A DNA stretch of 64,000 nucleotides from Opitutaceae bacterium (GTDB taxonomy: Bacteria; Verrucomicrobiota; Verrucomicrobiia; Opitutales; Opitutaceae), in the NCBI GenBank assembly GCA_003151495.1, contig PLXR01000147.1, forward strand, positions 1-64,000. Direction: 5' to 3'. The position numbers and the translations under genes were made by a program. The notes under the pieces were generated by a model. That model made no database searches and was not told the DNA's origin. It saw only the letters and a program-made list of their open reading frames with translations. Below, in pieces: positions 54,568 through 63,731 of this stretch. Each line of letters begins with the position of its first letter. The first letter of the stretch is position 1.

Positions 54568-56907
54568 GTGGTTACGCATCCGATGCCGGAAGTCCCTTCC
54601 ATCCCGCCGAGCCGTGCCGTCTTCCTCAGCTATGCCCGGGAAGACTCGGAGGCAGCGCGCCGGATCGCCGACGCCCTGAGGGCCTTCGGCCTGGAGGTCT
54701 GGTTTGACCAGGCCGAGCTTCGCGGAGGGGACACCTGGGACCAGAAGATAAAGCGGCAGATCCGCGAGTGCGCGCTGTTCATGCCCCTCATCTCGGCGAC
54801 GACCCAGGAGCGGGGTGAGGGCTACTTCCGGCGCGAGTGGAACCTGGGAGTCGAGCGCACACGCGACATGGCGGCGGGCGTCTCCTTCATCGTGCCGATC
54901 GTCATCGACGAGACCCCGGAGTCCAAGGCACTTGTTCCCGAGGAATTCATGCGCTACCAGTGGACGCGCATGCCGCGCGGCGTGCCCTCCCCCGAGTTCG
55001 TGTCCCACGTGAAGCGGATCCTCGAGGCGCCCCGGACGCCCGCGGTCGAGCGGGACGCCGCGCGCGCACCGGCCCCCCAGGCCCTGGGGCACCCGGCGCC
55101 GCCGCGTCCAAAACGGCGAATTCCCGGATGGACATGGGGCTCCCTCGCGGCGGTCGTCGTGGGTATCGCGGTGGCCGTGTCCGTCGGACGCCGGTCCGAG
55201 CCGGCTCCCCCGCCCGCCGTCGCCGCGGTGACGGCCCCCTCGGCACCGGCCATCAGCGAGAAATCAATAGCGGTCCTGCCCTTCGACAACATGAGCGAGG
55301 AGAAGGATGCGAGCGCCTTCTTCGCCGACGGAGTCCACGAGGACATCCTGACAAACCTCTCGTTCATCCGCGACCTGCATGTCATCTCGCGCACATCGGT
55401 CATGCAGTACCGGGGAACGACAAAGGCCATCGGGCAGATCGCCCGCGAGCTGGGGGTCGCCTACGTGCTTGAGGGCAGCGTGCGCCGTGCGGGCAACAAG
55501 GTCCGGGTGACCGGCCAGCTCATCCGTGCCTCGTCCGACGAGCACGTCTGGGCAAAGGCGTACGACCGGGACATCACGGACGTCTTCGCGATCCAGGCCG
55601 AACTCGCGCAGGCGATCGCCGCGGCCCTCCAGGCCGCGATCTCGCCCGCCGAGAAGTCCCTCCTCGAGGCAAAGCCCACCACGAACACCGCGGCCTACGA
55701 CCTCTACGTCAAGGCGCGCGCCTCGCGCAACTCCGACGGCACCGGGGTTTTCGACGGCACCGTCGAGTCCTGGCTCGTGGACGCGGTCCAGCTCGACCCC
55801 GGCTTTGCCCAGGCCTGGGCCCAGCTCGGCGCCCTTCACGCCTACAAGCACTTCAACGAGCAGGACGCCTCGGATAGCCGGCTGGAGAAGGCGAAGGCAT
55901 CGATCGAGACTGCGGTCCGCCTGGCTCCGAATGATCCCGTGGTGATCGAGATGCAGGGGGACTACTATTACTACGCCCACCGCGACTACGCCCGCGCCGC
56001 CGAGCGGTACGAGCACCTCCTGACACTCAGGCCGAATTCCCCGGAGGCCTTCGGGTCGCTCGGGCTCATCTACCGCCGGCAGGGTCGCTGGGCGGATGCC
56101 GAGGCGAGGTTCCGAAGGGCGCTCGAGCTGGACCCCCACATCGGCCGGTACCGCTCGTCGCTTGCCGAGCAGCTGGCCGCGCTTCACCGCTACGATGACG
56201 CCCAGACCGAGTACCGCCACATGGCGGAAGACAATCCGGAGGTGCTGTTCTGGGGCTACCAGTCGGCGCTCGTGGCGTTCATCGCGCGCGGCTCGACCCG
56301 GGAAGTCGAGGATTTCATTGCCAAAGTGAAGGCGAAGCCGGAGGACGCGCCCAAGGTCCTGGAAATGCGCCTCGAGTGGGCGCGCACCACCGGGAACTTC
56401 GCCGAGGCGATCAGGATCCACGACAGGCAGCCTTTTTTCGAGGGATTTGACCAGCCCCATTGGCAGCAGGACATCGACGCGGCCTGGGACCGCATAGGCA
56501 ATGGAGAGCTGGCCACAGGCCGAGCCCAGATCGAGAAGATGTTGCCGGAGGCAAAGGCCCAGGCGTCCAAGCTTCCCCTTAGCACGACGGTCTGGGCATA
56601 CCTAGGGAGCGTTGAGGCGGCTCTTGGCCACCGAGACGAGGCGCTGGCAGCCGTGCGCAAGCTCGAGGAATTGATGCCCGAGTCCGCCGATGCCATATCG
56701 GGGCCGGAGCAAGGACGCTTCCGCGCGATCATCCTAGCCTGGGCCGGCGACAAGGATAAGGCCATAGAGATGTACTCGAAACTGGTGCGCACGCCCTACG
56801 GCACGAATGTGAATATCGCGCGCAACGCTGCGGATTGGCTCCCAATTCGGGACGATCCCCGCTTCAAGGCGATACTGGACGACCCGAAATCCAACGCGCC
56901 GCTATAG
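54568..56907 (+). CDS. TIR - TM - TolB_N/FlgO-like - TPR protein
   Basis: RAVFLSYAREDSEAARRIADALRAFGLEVWFDQAELRGGDTWDQKIKRQIRECALFMPLIS (TIR); WGSLAAVVVGIAVAVSVG (TM); SIAVLPFDNMSEEKDASAFFADGVHEDILTNLSFIRDLHVISRTSVMQYRGTTKAIGQIARELGVAYVLEGSVRRAGNKVRVTGQLIRASSDEHVWAKAYDRD; TPRs downstream. Alternative ATG at 54583. Confidence 0.9.
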   Translation: MVTHPMPEVPSIPPSRAVFLSYAREDSEAARRIADALRAFGLEVWFDQAELRGGDTWDQKIKRQIRECALFMPLISATTQERGEGYFRREWNLGVERTRDMAAGVSFIVPIVIDETPESKALVPEEFMRYQWTRMPRGVPSPEFVSHVKRILEAPRTPAVERDAARAPAPQALGHPAPPRPKRRIPGWTWGSLAAVVVGIAVAVSVGRRSEPAPPPAVAAVTAPSAPAISEKSIAVLPFDNMSEEKDASAFFADGVHEDILTNLSFIRDLHVISRTSVMQYRGTTKAIGQIARELGVAYVLEGSVRRAGNKVRVTGQLIRASSDEHVWAKAYDRDITDVFAIQAELAQAIAAALQAAISPAEKSLLEAKPTTNTAAYDLYVKARASRNSDGTGVFDGTVESWLVDAVQLDPGFAQAWAQLGALHAYKHFNEQDASDSRLEKAKASIETAVRLAPNDPVVIEMQGDYYYYAHRDYARAAERYEHLLTLRPNSPEAFGSLGLIYRRQGRWADAEARFRRALELDPHIGRYRSSLAEQLAALHRYDDAQTEYRHMAEDNPEVLFWGYQSALVAFIARGSTREVEDFIAKVKAKPEDAPKVLEMRLEWARTTGNFAEAIRIHDRQPFFEGFDQPHWQQDIDAAWDRIGNGELATGRAQIEKMLPEAKAQASKLPLSTTVWAYLGSVEAALGHRDEALAAVRKLEELMPESADAISGPEQGRFRAIILAWAGDKDKAIEMYSKLVRTPYGTNVNIARNAADWLPIRDDPRFKAILDDPKSNAPL

Positions 56908-57102
56908 GGAAACCGCGTCTTTGGGGGCGTCTTCGTCGCCGGAAATGGGAACTATATTACCCATACCCGGGAATTCAATGACACGGTTGGCGATTTCTTG
57001 GCAGAGTTTAGTACCTAGTCGTCGATCGTTTACCAACAGCCTCCTGGCGACTGAAGGCGAATTCCCGGTGGCTTCTCCCGCATTGCGGCGATCCATACGC
57101 AT
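56902..57102 (-). CDS. Small hypothetical protein (66 aa)
   Basis: MRMDRRNAGEATGNSPSVARRLLVNDRRLGTKLCQEIANRVIEFPGMGNIVPISGDEDAPKDAVSL; convergent with TIR gene; no family. Confidence 0.3.
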   Translation of the reverse strand: MRMDRRNAGEATGNSPSVARRLLVNDRRLGTKLCQEIANRVIEFPGMGNIVPISGDEDAPKDAVSL

Positions 57103-57107
57103 TAACC

Positions 57108-57197
57108 CTACCGCCTCGCGCCCGCCCGATGCAGGCGGGCCGCGAACTCCATGGGTACGCCGCTGGCCCCCACGGTTTTATGCAGGATTTCGGCCAT
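57108..57197 (-). CDS. Candidate 29-aa small ORF
   Basis: MAEILHKTVGASGVPMEFAARLHRAGARR with GGGAG just upstream of ATG (reverse strand GGCGGGAGCATTCATG). Confidence 0.25.
   Translation of the reverse strand: MAEILHKTVGASGVPMEFAARLHRAGARR
57120..57140. repeat. Perfect 7-bp inverted repeat GCCCGCC-CGATGCA-GGCGGGC
   Basis: Arms 57120-57126/57134-57140. Confidence 0.4.
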
Positions 57198-57286
57198 GAA
57201 TGCTCCCGCCTATAAATAGCTATATAGCGACCAACATAGACGCGGCGTGGTTCGCTATTGCCGAGGTCTGGGGATAGGTTGCCGGA

Positions 57287-59839
57287 TTGAACCAGGAGTA
57301 TCAAACCACGGCGCCTCGTAATGCGCTGATCGCGAGCAGGGCGATAGCCATAGGCATCTTCGTGCTTGCCGTTGTTGTGCTCGCAGACTGGGGATCAGGG
57401 ACCCCCCTTCACAGGATTTCGGTGATGCCGAGTCATGTCGCGATGAACGCGAATACCGCTGTGGGATTGGCACTGGCCTCCATCGCGCTGTGCCTGCTGA
57501 CCCTGCCCGCAACACGCGCATGGAGAAACCGACTCGCGCTAGGCTGCTCGCTCCTTGTGGCCGCTCTTGGAACTGCGACGCTCGCAGAGTATCTCCTGAG
57601 GACGGACCTTGGCATCGACAACCTGCTGGGCATCGGGCCAAGCGTGGAGTTCAACACGACCACCCCTGGGCGGACGGCCCCGGAGACCGCGCTCAACCTT
57701 GCGCTCATCGGGATCGCTCTCTGCGGCATGCGGCGGCCGCGCTTCCTGCTTGGCTCCCAGAGCCTAACCGTCCTGGTCGCGATGCTGGGCCTCTTCAATA
57801 TTGTGGGATTCGTCTATGGCGCGGTCGCGTTCTACAAGCTCGATCACAAGTCGTCGATCGGGATCTCCACCGCCATGGCATTCGTGGTCCTGGGAGCGGG
57901 CATGCTGCTGGCTCGGCCCGAGAATGGCCTAATTCGGTCGATCACCAGCAGGCTGCCAGGGGGCGTGGTAATGCGGCGGATGCTGCTGGCCGCGCTCATC
58001 CTTCCCCTGGCGCTCGGCTGGCTCGAGCTGGTCGGCGAGCGCGAGGGCCTCTACAGTCACGCCCACGGCTCGGGGATCACCGGGGTTATCGGAAGTCTCG
58101 CGCTGGTAATCATCATCTGGAGGACTGCGAGGATCCTCGACAGGACCGGACGGGGCACACAGCAGCTCCAATCGGACCTGCGCGCCTCCAACGAGCTCCT
58201 GAAGCAGAGCGTCCGCGAGCGCACGGTGCTGCTCGCAACCGCCAATCGATCGTTGAACCGGGGCATCACGGAACGCGATAGGCTCGAGGCGCTTCTTCAC
58301 CTGCAGGCATCCGCGCTGGAGTCCGCGGCCAATTCCATAGTCATCTATGATCGGACCGGGGTGATCGAATGGGTCAATCCTGCTTACAGCACCCTCACCG
58401 GTTACAACGCCTCGGAGGCTTTGGGATGCAACCCGCGCGACTCGAAGATTTCCGGCCAGCACGACGAGTCGTTCGACAAGACCATGTGGACGACGGTACT
58501 GTCCGGCAAAGTCTGGCGCGGGGAGGTCGTCAACAAGCGGAAGGACGGTTCGATCTTCACTGTGCACCAGACGGTCACCCCTGTTCGGGATAAGCACGAC
58601 GCCATCAGCCACTTCATCTCCATCGAGGAGGACATAACCGAGAAGAGGAAGCTGGAGGAGGTGGCCCTCAGAACCCAGCGCATCCGGAACCTCGGCATGC
58701 TCGCAGCTGGAATCGCGCATGACTTCAACAATGCGCTTTCACCGATCCTGATGGCTGCCCCCCTCCTGCGTCCTCAGGTCTCCTCTCCAGGAGGCCAGCA
58801 CATGCTCGACATCGTTGAGCATTGCTCGGAAAGGGGCGCCGCCCTCGTCCGCCAGATGCTTTCATTCGCACGCGGCTCGCTTGACCAAAAGGTGCAGGTT
58901 CGACTGTCCACCGTGCTTGAGGAGGTGATCGACTTGGCCAAGACGACATTCCCGAGGTCGATCCGGATTGCGTCCCGGGTCGCCGACGACTTGTTGCCCA
59001 TGCTGGGCGACCCGACCCAGATCAACCAAGTCTTCATGAACCTGGTGATAAACGCGCGCGATGCGATCACCGTCGACGGAGAGATTTCGATAACGGCGGA
59101 GAACTGCGTCGTCGATGACGCCCTTGCTTCCCGGATCCCGGATGCGAAGACGGGCCAGTACCTGGCGATCAGGGTGCGGGACAACGGATCCGGAATACCC
59201 CCGGAGATCCTCGCCAGCATATGGGAGCCGTTCTTCACGACAAAAAGTGAAGGCAGGGGGACTGGCCTCGGCCTCTCCACGGTGCGCGGGATCGTGCGCC
59301 AACACGAGGGCTTCCTGTCGGTGGAGACCGTGTCGGGCAACGCGGCCGACCATGGCACGGCGTTCACCGTCTATTTCCCGGCGTCAGCCGTCTCCGCTCC
59401 AAGCGAGAGGCCCTTGTCCGGCGGTGAACCGGAGCGTCGGGGTGCAGGCGAGCTCATCCTGGTCGTGGATGACGACGATTCGGTCCTTGAGGTCGTTGGC
59501 AAGGTCCTGACCCGCCAAGGCTACAGGGTCGTCTCGGGCGCCGACGGCGCCGAGGCGATTTCCGTTTTCGCGGCGCGCAGCCAGGAGGTGAGCCTTTTGA
59601 TCACCGACAGCGATATGCCCATCGTCGGTGGCAAGGCGCTGATAGGCGCTTTGCGCAGGATAAGCCCTGACCTTCCAGTCATCATCATGAGCGGTGCGGA
59701 GGGCAGGCACCGCGACATCCAGGGAATCCTGTCTGTGTCCTACCTGGCCAAGCCGTTTACAGCGTCGACGCTGCTGGCGATCGTGGGCCGCACACTCGAC
59801 GCAGCCCGGTCTAAGGTCCCGTGGCTTGTGGAAACCTAG
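57287..59839 (+). CDS. Membrane PAS hybrid histidine kinase with C-terminal receiver
   Basis: TTG start; multi-TM N-terminus; PAS (SIVIYDRTGVIEWVNPAYSTLTGYNASEALG), H-box RIRNLGMLAAGIAHDFNNALSPIL, HATPase, REC (LILVVDDDDSVLEVVGKVLTRQGY...LLITDSDMPIVGGKALI). Confidence 0.93.
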   Translation: MNQEYQTTAPRNALIASRAIAIGIFVLAVVVLADWGSGTPLHRISVMPSHVAMNANTAVGLALASIALCLLTLPATRAWRNRLALGCSLLVAALGTATLAEYLLRTDLGIDNLLGIGPSVEFNTTTPGRTAPETALNLALIGIALCGMRRPRFLLGSQSLTVLVAMLGLFNIVGFVYGAVAFYKLDHKSSIGISTAMAFVVLGAGMLLARPENGLIRSITSRLPGGVVMRRMLLAALILPLALGWLELVGEREGLYSHAHGSGITGVIGSLALVIIIWRTARILDRTGRGTQQLQSDLRASNELLKQSVRERTVLLATANRSLNRGITERDRLEALLHLQASALESAANSIVIYDRTGVIEWVNPAYSTLTGYNASEALGCNPRDSKISGQHDESFDKTMWTTVLSGKVWRGEVVNKRKDGSIFTVHQTVTPVRDKHDAISHFISIEEDITEKRKLEEVALRTQRIRNLGMLAAGIAHDFNNALSPILMAAPLLRPQVSSPGGQHMLDIVEHCSERGAALVRQMLSFARGSLDQKVQVRLSTVLEEVIDLAKTTFPRSIRIASRVADDLLPMLGDPTQINQVFMNLVINARDAITVDGEISITAENCVVDDALASRIPDAKTGQYLAIRVRDNGSGIPPEILASIWEPFFTTKSEGRGTGLGLSTVRGIVRQHEGFLSVETVSGNAADHGTAFTVYFPASAVSAPSERPLSGGEPERRGAGELILVVDDDDSVLEVVGKVLTRQGYRVVSGADGAEAISVFAARSQEVSLLITDSDMPIVGGKALIGALRRISPDLPVIIMSGAEGRHRDIQGILSVSYLAKPFTASTLLAIVGRTLDAARSKVPWLVET

Positions 59840-59851
59840 GCCGCCTCGGCC
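59839..59851. terminator. GC hairpin GGCCG-CCT-CGGCC at convergent junction
   Basis: 5-bp arms between stops 59839 (+) and 59862 (-). Confidence 0.25.
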
Positions 59852-59861
59852 GGCGACGGCG

Positions 59862-60056
59862 CTACTTCACAACCGGCATCTTGATGTCGCCACCGCTCGA
59901 AATGATGCCGAATATGTTCAGTAGCCAGAGGACCACGGCTATCACGACCACGATGTTGATGATCGACTTGATCGTCGACTGCATCGGGATGTTGTTGATC
60001 AGCCAAAGGAGCACTCCGACTATGATGAGCGTTATGACTACGGTTAGGAGCGGCAT
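59862..60056 (-). CDS. Small membrane protein (Thivi_2564-like)
   Basis: MPLLTVVITLIIVGVLLWLINNIPMQSTIKSIINIVVVIAVVLWLLNIFGIISSGGDIKMPVVK. Confidence 0.8.
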   Translation of the reverse strand: MPLLTVVITLIIVGVLLWLINNIPMQSTIKSIINIVVVIAVVLWLLNIFGIISSGGDIKMPVVK

Positions 60057-60193
60057 GGGATTCTGGCGGGTTACGTGGGAGCTTATCCCAGACGCACTGT
60101 AGCCGAAGGCGCCCGCCACGGGAATGGGGTGTTACCCGAATTCCATTCCGGTACAGCGCCCGCTGCGCCCGTCGGACGAAGGGCGGCTGCCGC

Positions 60194-60655
60194 CTAGGAT
60201 CCAATGATGCTCGAATCCAGATGCTGGATGATGAGCTCCTGGACGGTCGCAAGGAAGAGGTAGCACATGAAGGCCTTCCTAACCGGCTCCTCCAGCCCGG
60301 ACATGTCGACATCGCCGGTCTCGAGCTCCTCATCGCTCAGCGCTTTCAGGCGACGTTCGCGAAGCTGCAGGCGAAACGCGGTGCAGGCGCGAACGATCGG
60401 CTCGGCGTTCTTCTCGTCGAACGCCACGACGCCCTCGGTGAAGAACTGCGCGTCGAAAAGGGACAGGAGCGAGCGCTGGTCCTGGTTCTGGCCCTCCAGC
60501 AGCTCGCCGATCCAGGCGCCGCGGAAGTCCTGATCCAGGTCGTGGAGGGCCTGCGGGGCCGCGAGGGACTTGCTCAGCTCCGAGGAGAGCTCACGGATCA
60601 CGTCCAGGAGCGGAGCCACCACGGGGAGGCTCAGCTTTACCTCAACGCGCTTCAT
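60194..60655 (-). CDS. Hypothetical protein linked to clpS (possibly DUF2017-like)
   Basis: 153 aa helical protein overlapping the clpS 3' end by 14 nt; layout and neighbour reminiscent of DUF2017. Confidence 0.55.
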   Translation of the reverse strand: MKRVEVKLSLPVVAPLLDVIRELSSELSKSLAAPQALHDLDQDFRGAWIGELLEGQNQDQRSLLSLFDAQFFTEGVVAFDEKNAEPIVRACTAFRLQLRERRLKALSDEELETGDVDMSGLEEPVRKAFMCYLFLATVQELIIQHLDSSIIGS

Positions 60656-60941
60656 CGGGCTCCAGGACCGCGGTCAGGTGCCACTGCTGCAGGGCGAAGA
60701 CGTGCGCCTCCGCCGTCTCGCGCAGGCCAGTCCATACGACCGAGCGGCCCAGCTCGTGCACCTCAAGCATGTGCTTCCTAGCCCGCGTCTCGTCAAATCC
60801 GAGGACCTTCTTGAAGACCATGACGACGTACGACATCAGATTCACGGGATCGTTCAGGACGACCACCCGCCAGGAATCCTCCACCTGCAGCTCCGTCGAA
60901 GCCCGGGTCTCAGTGCGAGTGTGGGAACGCGACTCAGGCAC
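60642..60941 (-). CDS. clpS: ATP-dependent Clp protease adaptor ClpS
   Basis: WRVVVLNDPVNLMSYVVMVFKKVLGFDETRARKHMLEVHELGRSVVWTGLRETAEAHVFALQQWHLTAVLE. Confidence 0.95.
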   Translation of the reverse strand: MPESRSHTRTETRASTELQVEDSWRVVVLNDPVNLMSYVVMVFKKVLGFDETRARKHMLEVHELGRSVVWTGLRETAEAHVFALQQWHLTAVLEPDEAR

Positions 60942-60967
60942 GAAGGGGGGGACGGAAGGGTCCCTGC

Positions 60968-62725
60968 TCAGGCTTTCTCCCTGACGACCGCTTCCACGGT
61001 GGCTTCCGATTCATTGAGCGCGATCTTGAGCGATTCCTTGGCGCCACGCCACTTCAATTCGACGACTCCTTCCTTGATCCCCCGGCCCCCCACCGTGATC
61101 CGCAGGGGGATGCCGATCAGGTCGGCGTCCTTGAACTTGACCCCGGGCCTCTCGGCCCGGTCGTCGACCAGCACGTCCGCGCCGCCACGGCCGGCCGCCG
61201 CGGCCAGCCTTGCGGCGATGAGCGTGGCCTCCGTGTCCTGGGGATCCAGGAGGCACACGAGGACCTGGAAGGGCGCGATGGCCCACGGCCAGATGATCCC
61301 GTCCGCGTCGTGGCTCTGCTCGATCACGGCCTGCAGCGTGCGGCTGATCCCGATGCCGTAGCACCCCATGATGAAGAGATGGCGCTCCTTCTTGTCGTCG
61401 GTGTACCCGGCGTCGATCCGCTCCGAGTACTTTGTGCCAAGCTTGAAGATGTGGCCGACCTCGATCCCCCTCTTGACCATAAGGGGCCTGCCGCCCAGGG
61501 GGTCGGGCTCGCCCGCCTTCACACGGCGGAAGTCCCCGAACTTCGTGACCTCGAGGTCGCGCGCGACGTTCACGTTTCGGATGTGGAACCCGTCCCGGTT
61601 GGCGCCGGTGGTCCCGTTGCCGACGAGCCGTATGGCGTGGTCGGCGAAGATCCCTGCGAGCTTCGGAAGGTCCCTGATCGTCCCCCTCACTGTTCCCAGG
61701 CTCCCGGGCTTCGCCCCCATGACGGGCTCGATCTCCTCCGGTGTCGCGGGCCTGACGAGGTTGAACCCGAGCGAGCCGAGCTTCGCCTCCTCGAGCTCGT
61801 CGCATCCGCGGAGCACCACGGCGAACGGACGGCCGTCGCCCATCATCACGAGGGTCTTGAACTGGCCGTCGGCCGGCACGCCGTACGGAGGCGCCTCGAG
61901 TGCCGCGATCGTGACGATGCCCGGGGTCGGGAATTCCTCAAGCGCGCCCAGGGGCGCCGTGTCGGCGAGTCCCTCGGGGACAAGGGCGCTCCGCGCCTTC
62001 TCCCGGTTCGCAGCGTAGCCGCTCTCCTCGTTGTAGTAGAGGTCGTTGTCGCCCACATCGGCGGGCACCATGAACTCGTGGGAGAAACTCCCCCCCATGA
62101 CGCCCGTGTCGGCCTCCACCGAGATCGCCTGCGTTCCTATCCGCTTGAAGAACGCCTCGTAGGCGCCCTTCATCGCCAGGTAGCTGCGGACGGCGCCCTC
62201 GTCGTCGGCGTCGAAGGAATAGGCGTCCATCATCACGAACTCCCTCGCCCTCATCAGGCCGTAGCGCGGGCGGATCTCATTGCGGAACTTGGTCCCGATC
62301 TGGAAGAAGCTCTTGGGCAGGTCCCGGTAGCTCGTGATCTCCGACTTGATCAGCGGCGTGATGACCTCCTCGTGCGTGGGCCCCAGGACGAATTCGGGCT
62401 CCCTGGGCCCCCGCTTGCCGTCGCCCGCGCTGTCGGCCCTGAACATTATCTCGCGGACCGGTCCCCAGCGCGGGCCGTCGGCCCATAACTCGGCCGGGTG
62501 GATGTGCGGCATCGACAGCTCTATGGCCCCCGCGCGCTCCATCTCCTCGCGGCAGATGCGGGAGATCTTCTGCATCACGCGGTGCCCCAGCGGAAGGTAG
62601 GTGTAGAGGCCGCCGCCCAGCTTGCGGACGAGCCCGGCCCGAATCAGCAGCCGGTGCGACGCGATCTCCGCATCGGACGGACTTTCCTTCAGCGTGGGTA
62701 TAAAGTAGCGCGACCAGAATTTCAT
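60968..62725 (-). CDS. proS: Proline--tRNA ligase
   Basis: MKFWSRYFIPTLKESPSDAEIASHRLLIRAGLVRKLGGGLYTYLPLGHRVMQKI...FVLGPTHEEVITPL...QIGTKFRNEIRPRYGLMRAREFVMMDAYSFD...GCYGIGISRTLQAVIEQSHDADGIIWPWAIAPFQV. Confidence 0.97.
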   Translation of the reverse strand: MKFWSRYFIPTLKESPSDAEIASHRLLIRAGLVRKLGGGLYTYLPLGHRVMQKISRICREEMERAGAIELSMPHIHPAELWADGPRWGPVREIMFRADSAGDGKRGPREPEFVLGPTHEEVITPLIKSEITSYRDLPKSFFQIGTKFRNEIRPRYGLMRAREFVMMDAYSFDADDEGAVRSYLAMKGAYEAFFKRIGTQAISVEADTGVMGGSFSHEFMVPADVGDNDLYYNEESGYAANREKARSALVPEGLADTAPLGALEEFPTPGIVTIAALEAPPYGVPADGQFKTLVMMGDGRPFAVVLRGCDELEEAKLGSLGFNLVRPATPEEIEPVMGAKPGSLGTVRGTIRDLPKLAGIFADHAIRLVGNGTTGANRDGFHIRNVNVARDLEVTKFGDFRRVKAGEPDPLGGRPLMVKRGIEVGHIFKLGTKYSERIDAGYTDDKKERHLFIMGCYGIGISRTLQAVIEQSHDADGIIWPWAIAPFQVLVCLLDPQDTEATLIAARLAAAAGRGGADVLVDDRAERPGVKFKDADLIGIPLRITVGGRGIKEGVVELKWRGAKESLKIALNESEATVEAVVREKA

Positions 62726-62758
62726 TAGGGCCAGACAGCCAAGAAAGGAGGGGCCCGA

Positions 62759-62788
62759 TTGGCAACACGCGAAAACGTTTGTTGCCAA
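62759..62788. promoter_or_regulatory. 8-bp-arm inverted repeat TTGGCAAC...GTTGCCAA in proS / divergent-gene leader
   Basis: Arms 62759-62766/62781-62788 are exact complements; 14-nt spacer. Confidence 0.45.
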
Positions 62789-62820
62789 CTGCCCGCCGCG
62801 CAATTGGCCTACCTGACCCT

Positions 62821-63432
62821 ATGACAGCCGCCCGAAAGGACCGCAAACCGTGGCCGATGAGGTGGATCGTCGTCGCCATCCTGGTGTTCATCCCGGTCTA
62901 CACCTACCTCACCCTGCACTTCCGCCGGCCCGGGCCCGCCTTCCGGCCCTACCAGGACATGCGCGACAGGGCCGACGTGATCCGGCTCCTGAAGGCCGGC
63001 TATCACCGCGTGTCGATAGACGCCAGCCGGCCCGCCGAGGCGATCCCCCCCACTGGGCTGGCGACGGTGCCCGCGCCGGGCGGCCTGCCCGAGGAGCTGA
63101 GGAAGACGCTGATCGAGACTCCCCTCCTGCCCCTCGAGATCAACTCGGTGTCGGCAGCGCCGACGGCCGTGTCGGGGATCGACTACCCGATAGGCCTCAC
63201 CTACACGATCCCGGACAACAAACGGCAGCTGTCGGGCGCCCATCTCTACGAGCGCGAGGGTGACATCGTGATCGTCGCCGACTTCGAGCGCCTGGACGCG
63301 GGACTTCTCGCCCGCACCCGCGACGGGGAGGCCCTCCTCGAGGTCCCACCGGGCAGCCTGAAGCCCGGCAAGTACCGTGTGCTTCTGGTCGGCGAGCGGG
63401 CCTCGCGCTCTTGGAACCTCACGGTGAAGTAA
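62821..63432 (+). CDS. Hypothetical membrane-anchored protein
   Basis: MTAARKDRKPWPMRWIVVAILVFIPVYTYLTLHFRRPGPAFRPYQDMRDRADVIRLLKAGYHRV...; one TM. Confidence 0.75.
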   Translation: MTAARKDRKPWPMRWIVVAILVFIPVYTYLTLHFRRPGPAFRPYQDMRDRADVIRLLKAGYHRVSIDASRPAEAIPPTGLATVPAPGGLPEELRKTLIETPLLPLEINSVSAAPTAVSGIDYPIGLTYTIPDNKRQLSGAHLYEREGDIVIVADFERLDAGLLARTRDGEALLEVPPGSLKPGKYRVLLVGERASRSWNLTVK

Positions 63433-63731
63433 GCCGGCCACCGAGTGCCCGGAGGCGCGGTCCCGAGGTGTAGGGAATTCGGGGTTATCGGTCCCATTTT
63501 CGGGACGGACGCGTCTCGCTATTGGTCAGGATCCGGCGCAATTGCGTGCGCCCGGGATTTTCTAGTGCCTGATGATCAGGTACAAGCATACTCGCTTCGG
63601 CATGGCATGCTTTGTGCCAAATGAGGGGATGGTGCACAGCCTCGCTCATCCCCGCCTGCAAGCAGACCCCCTCGGCGCGCCCCGCAGGTTCGCCGGCCTT
63701 CATTTCGCGGAATCCTGACCCAAGTTTCGCC

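Noticed and set aside
61310-62488. 392-aa plus-strand ORF
   Set aside because: Antisense to proS.
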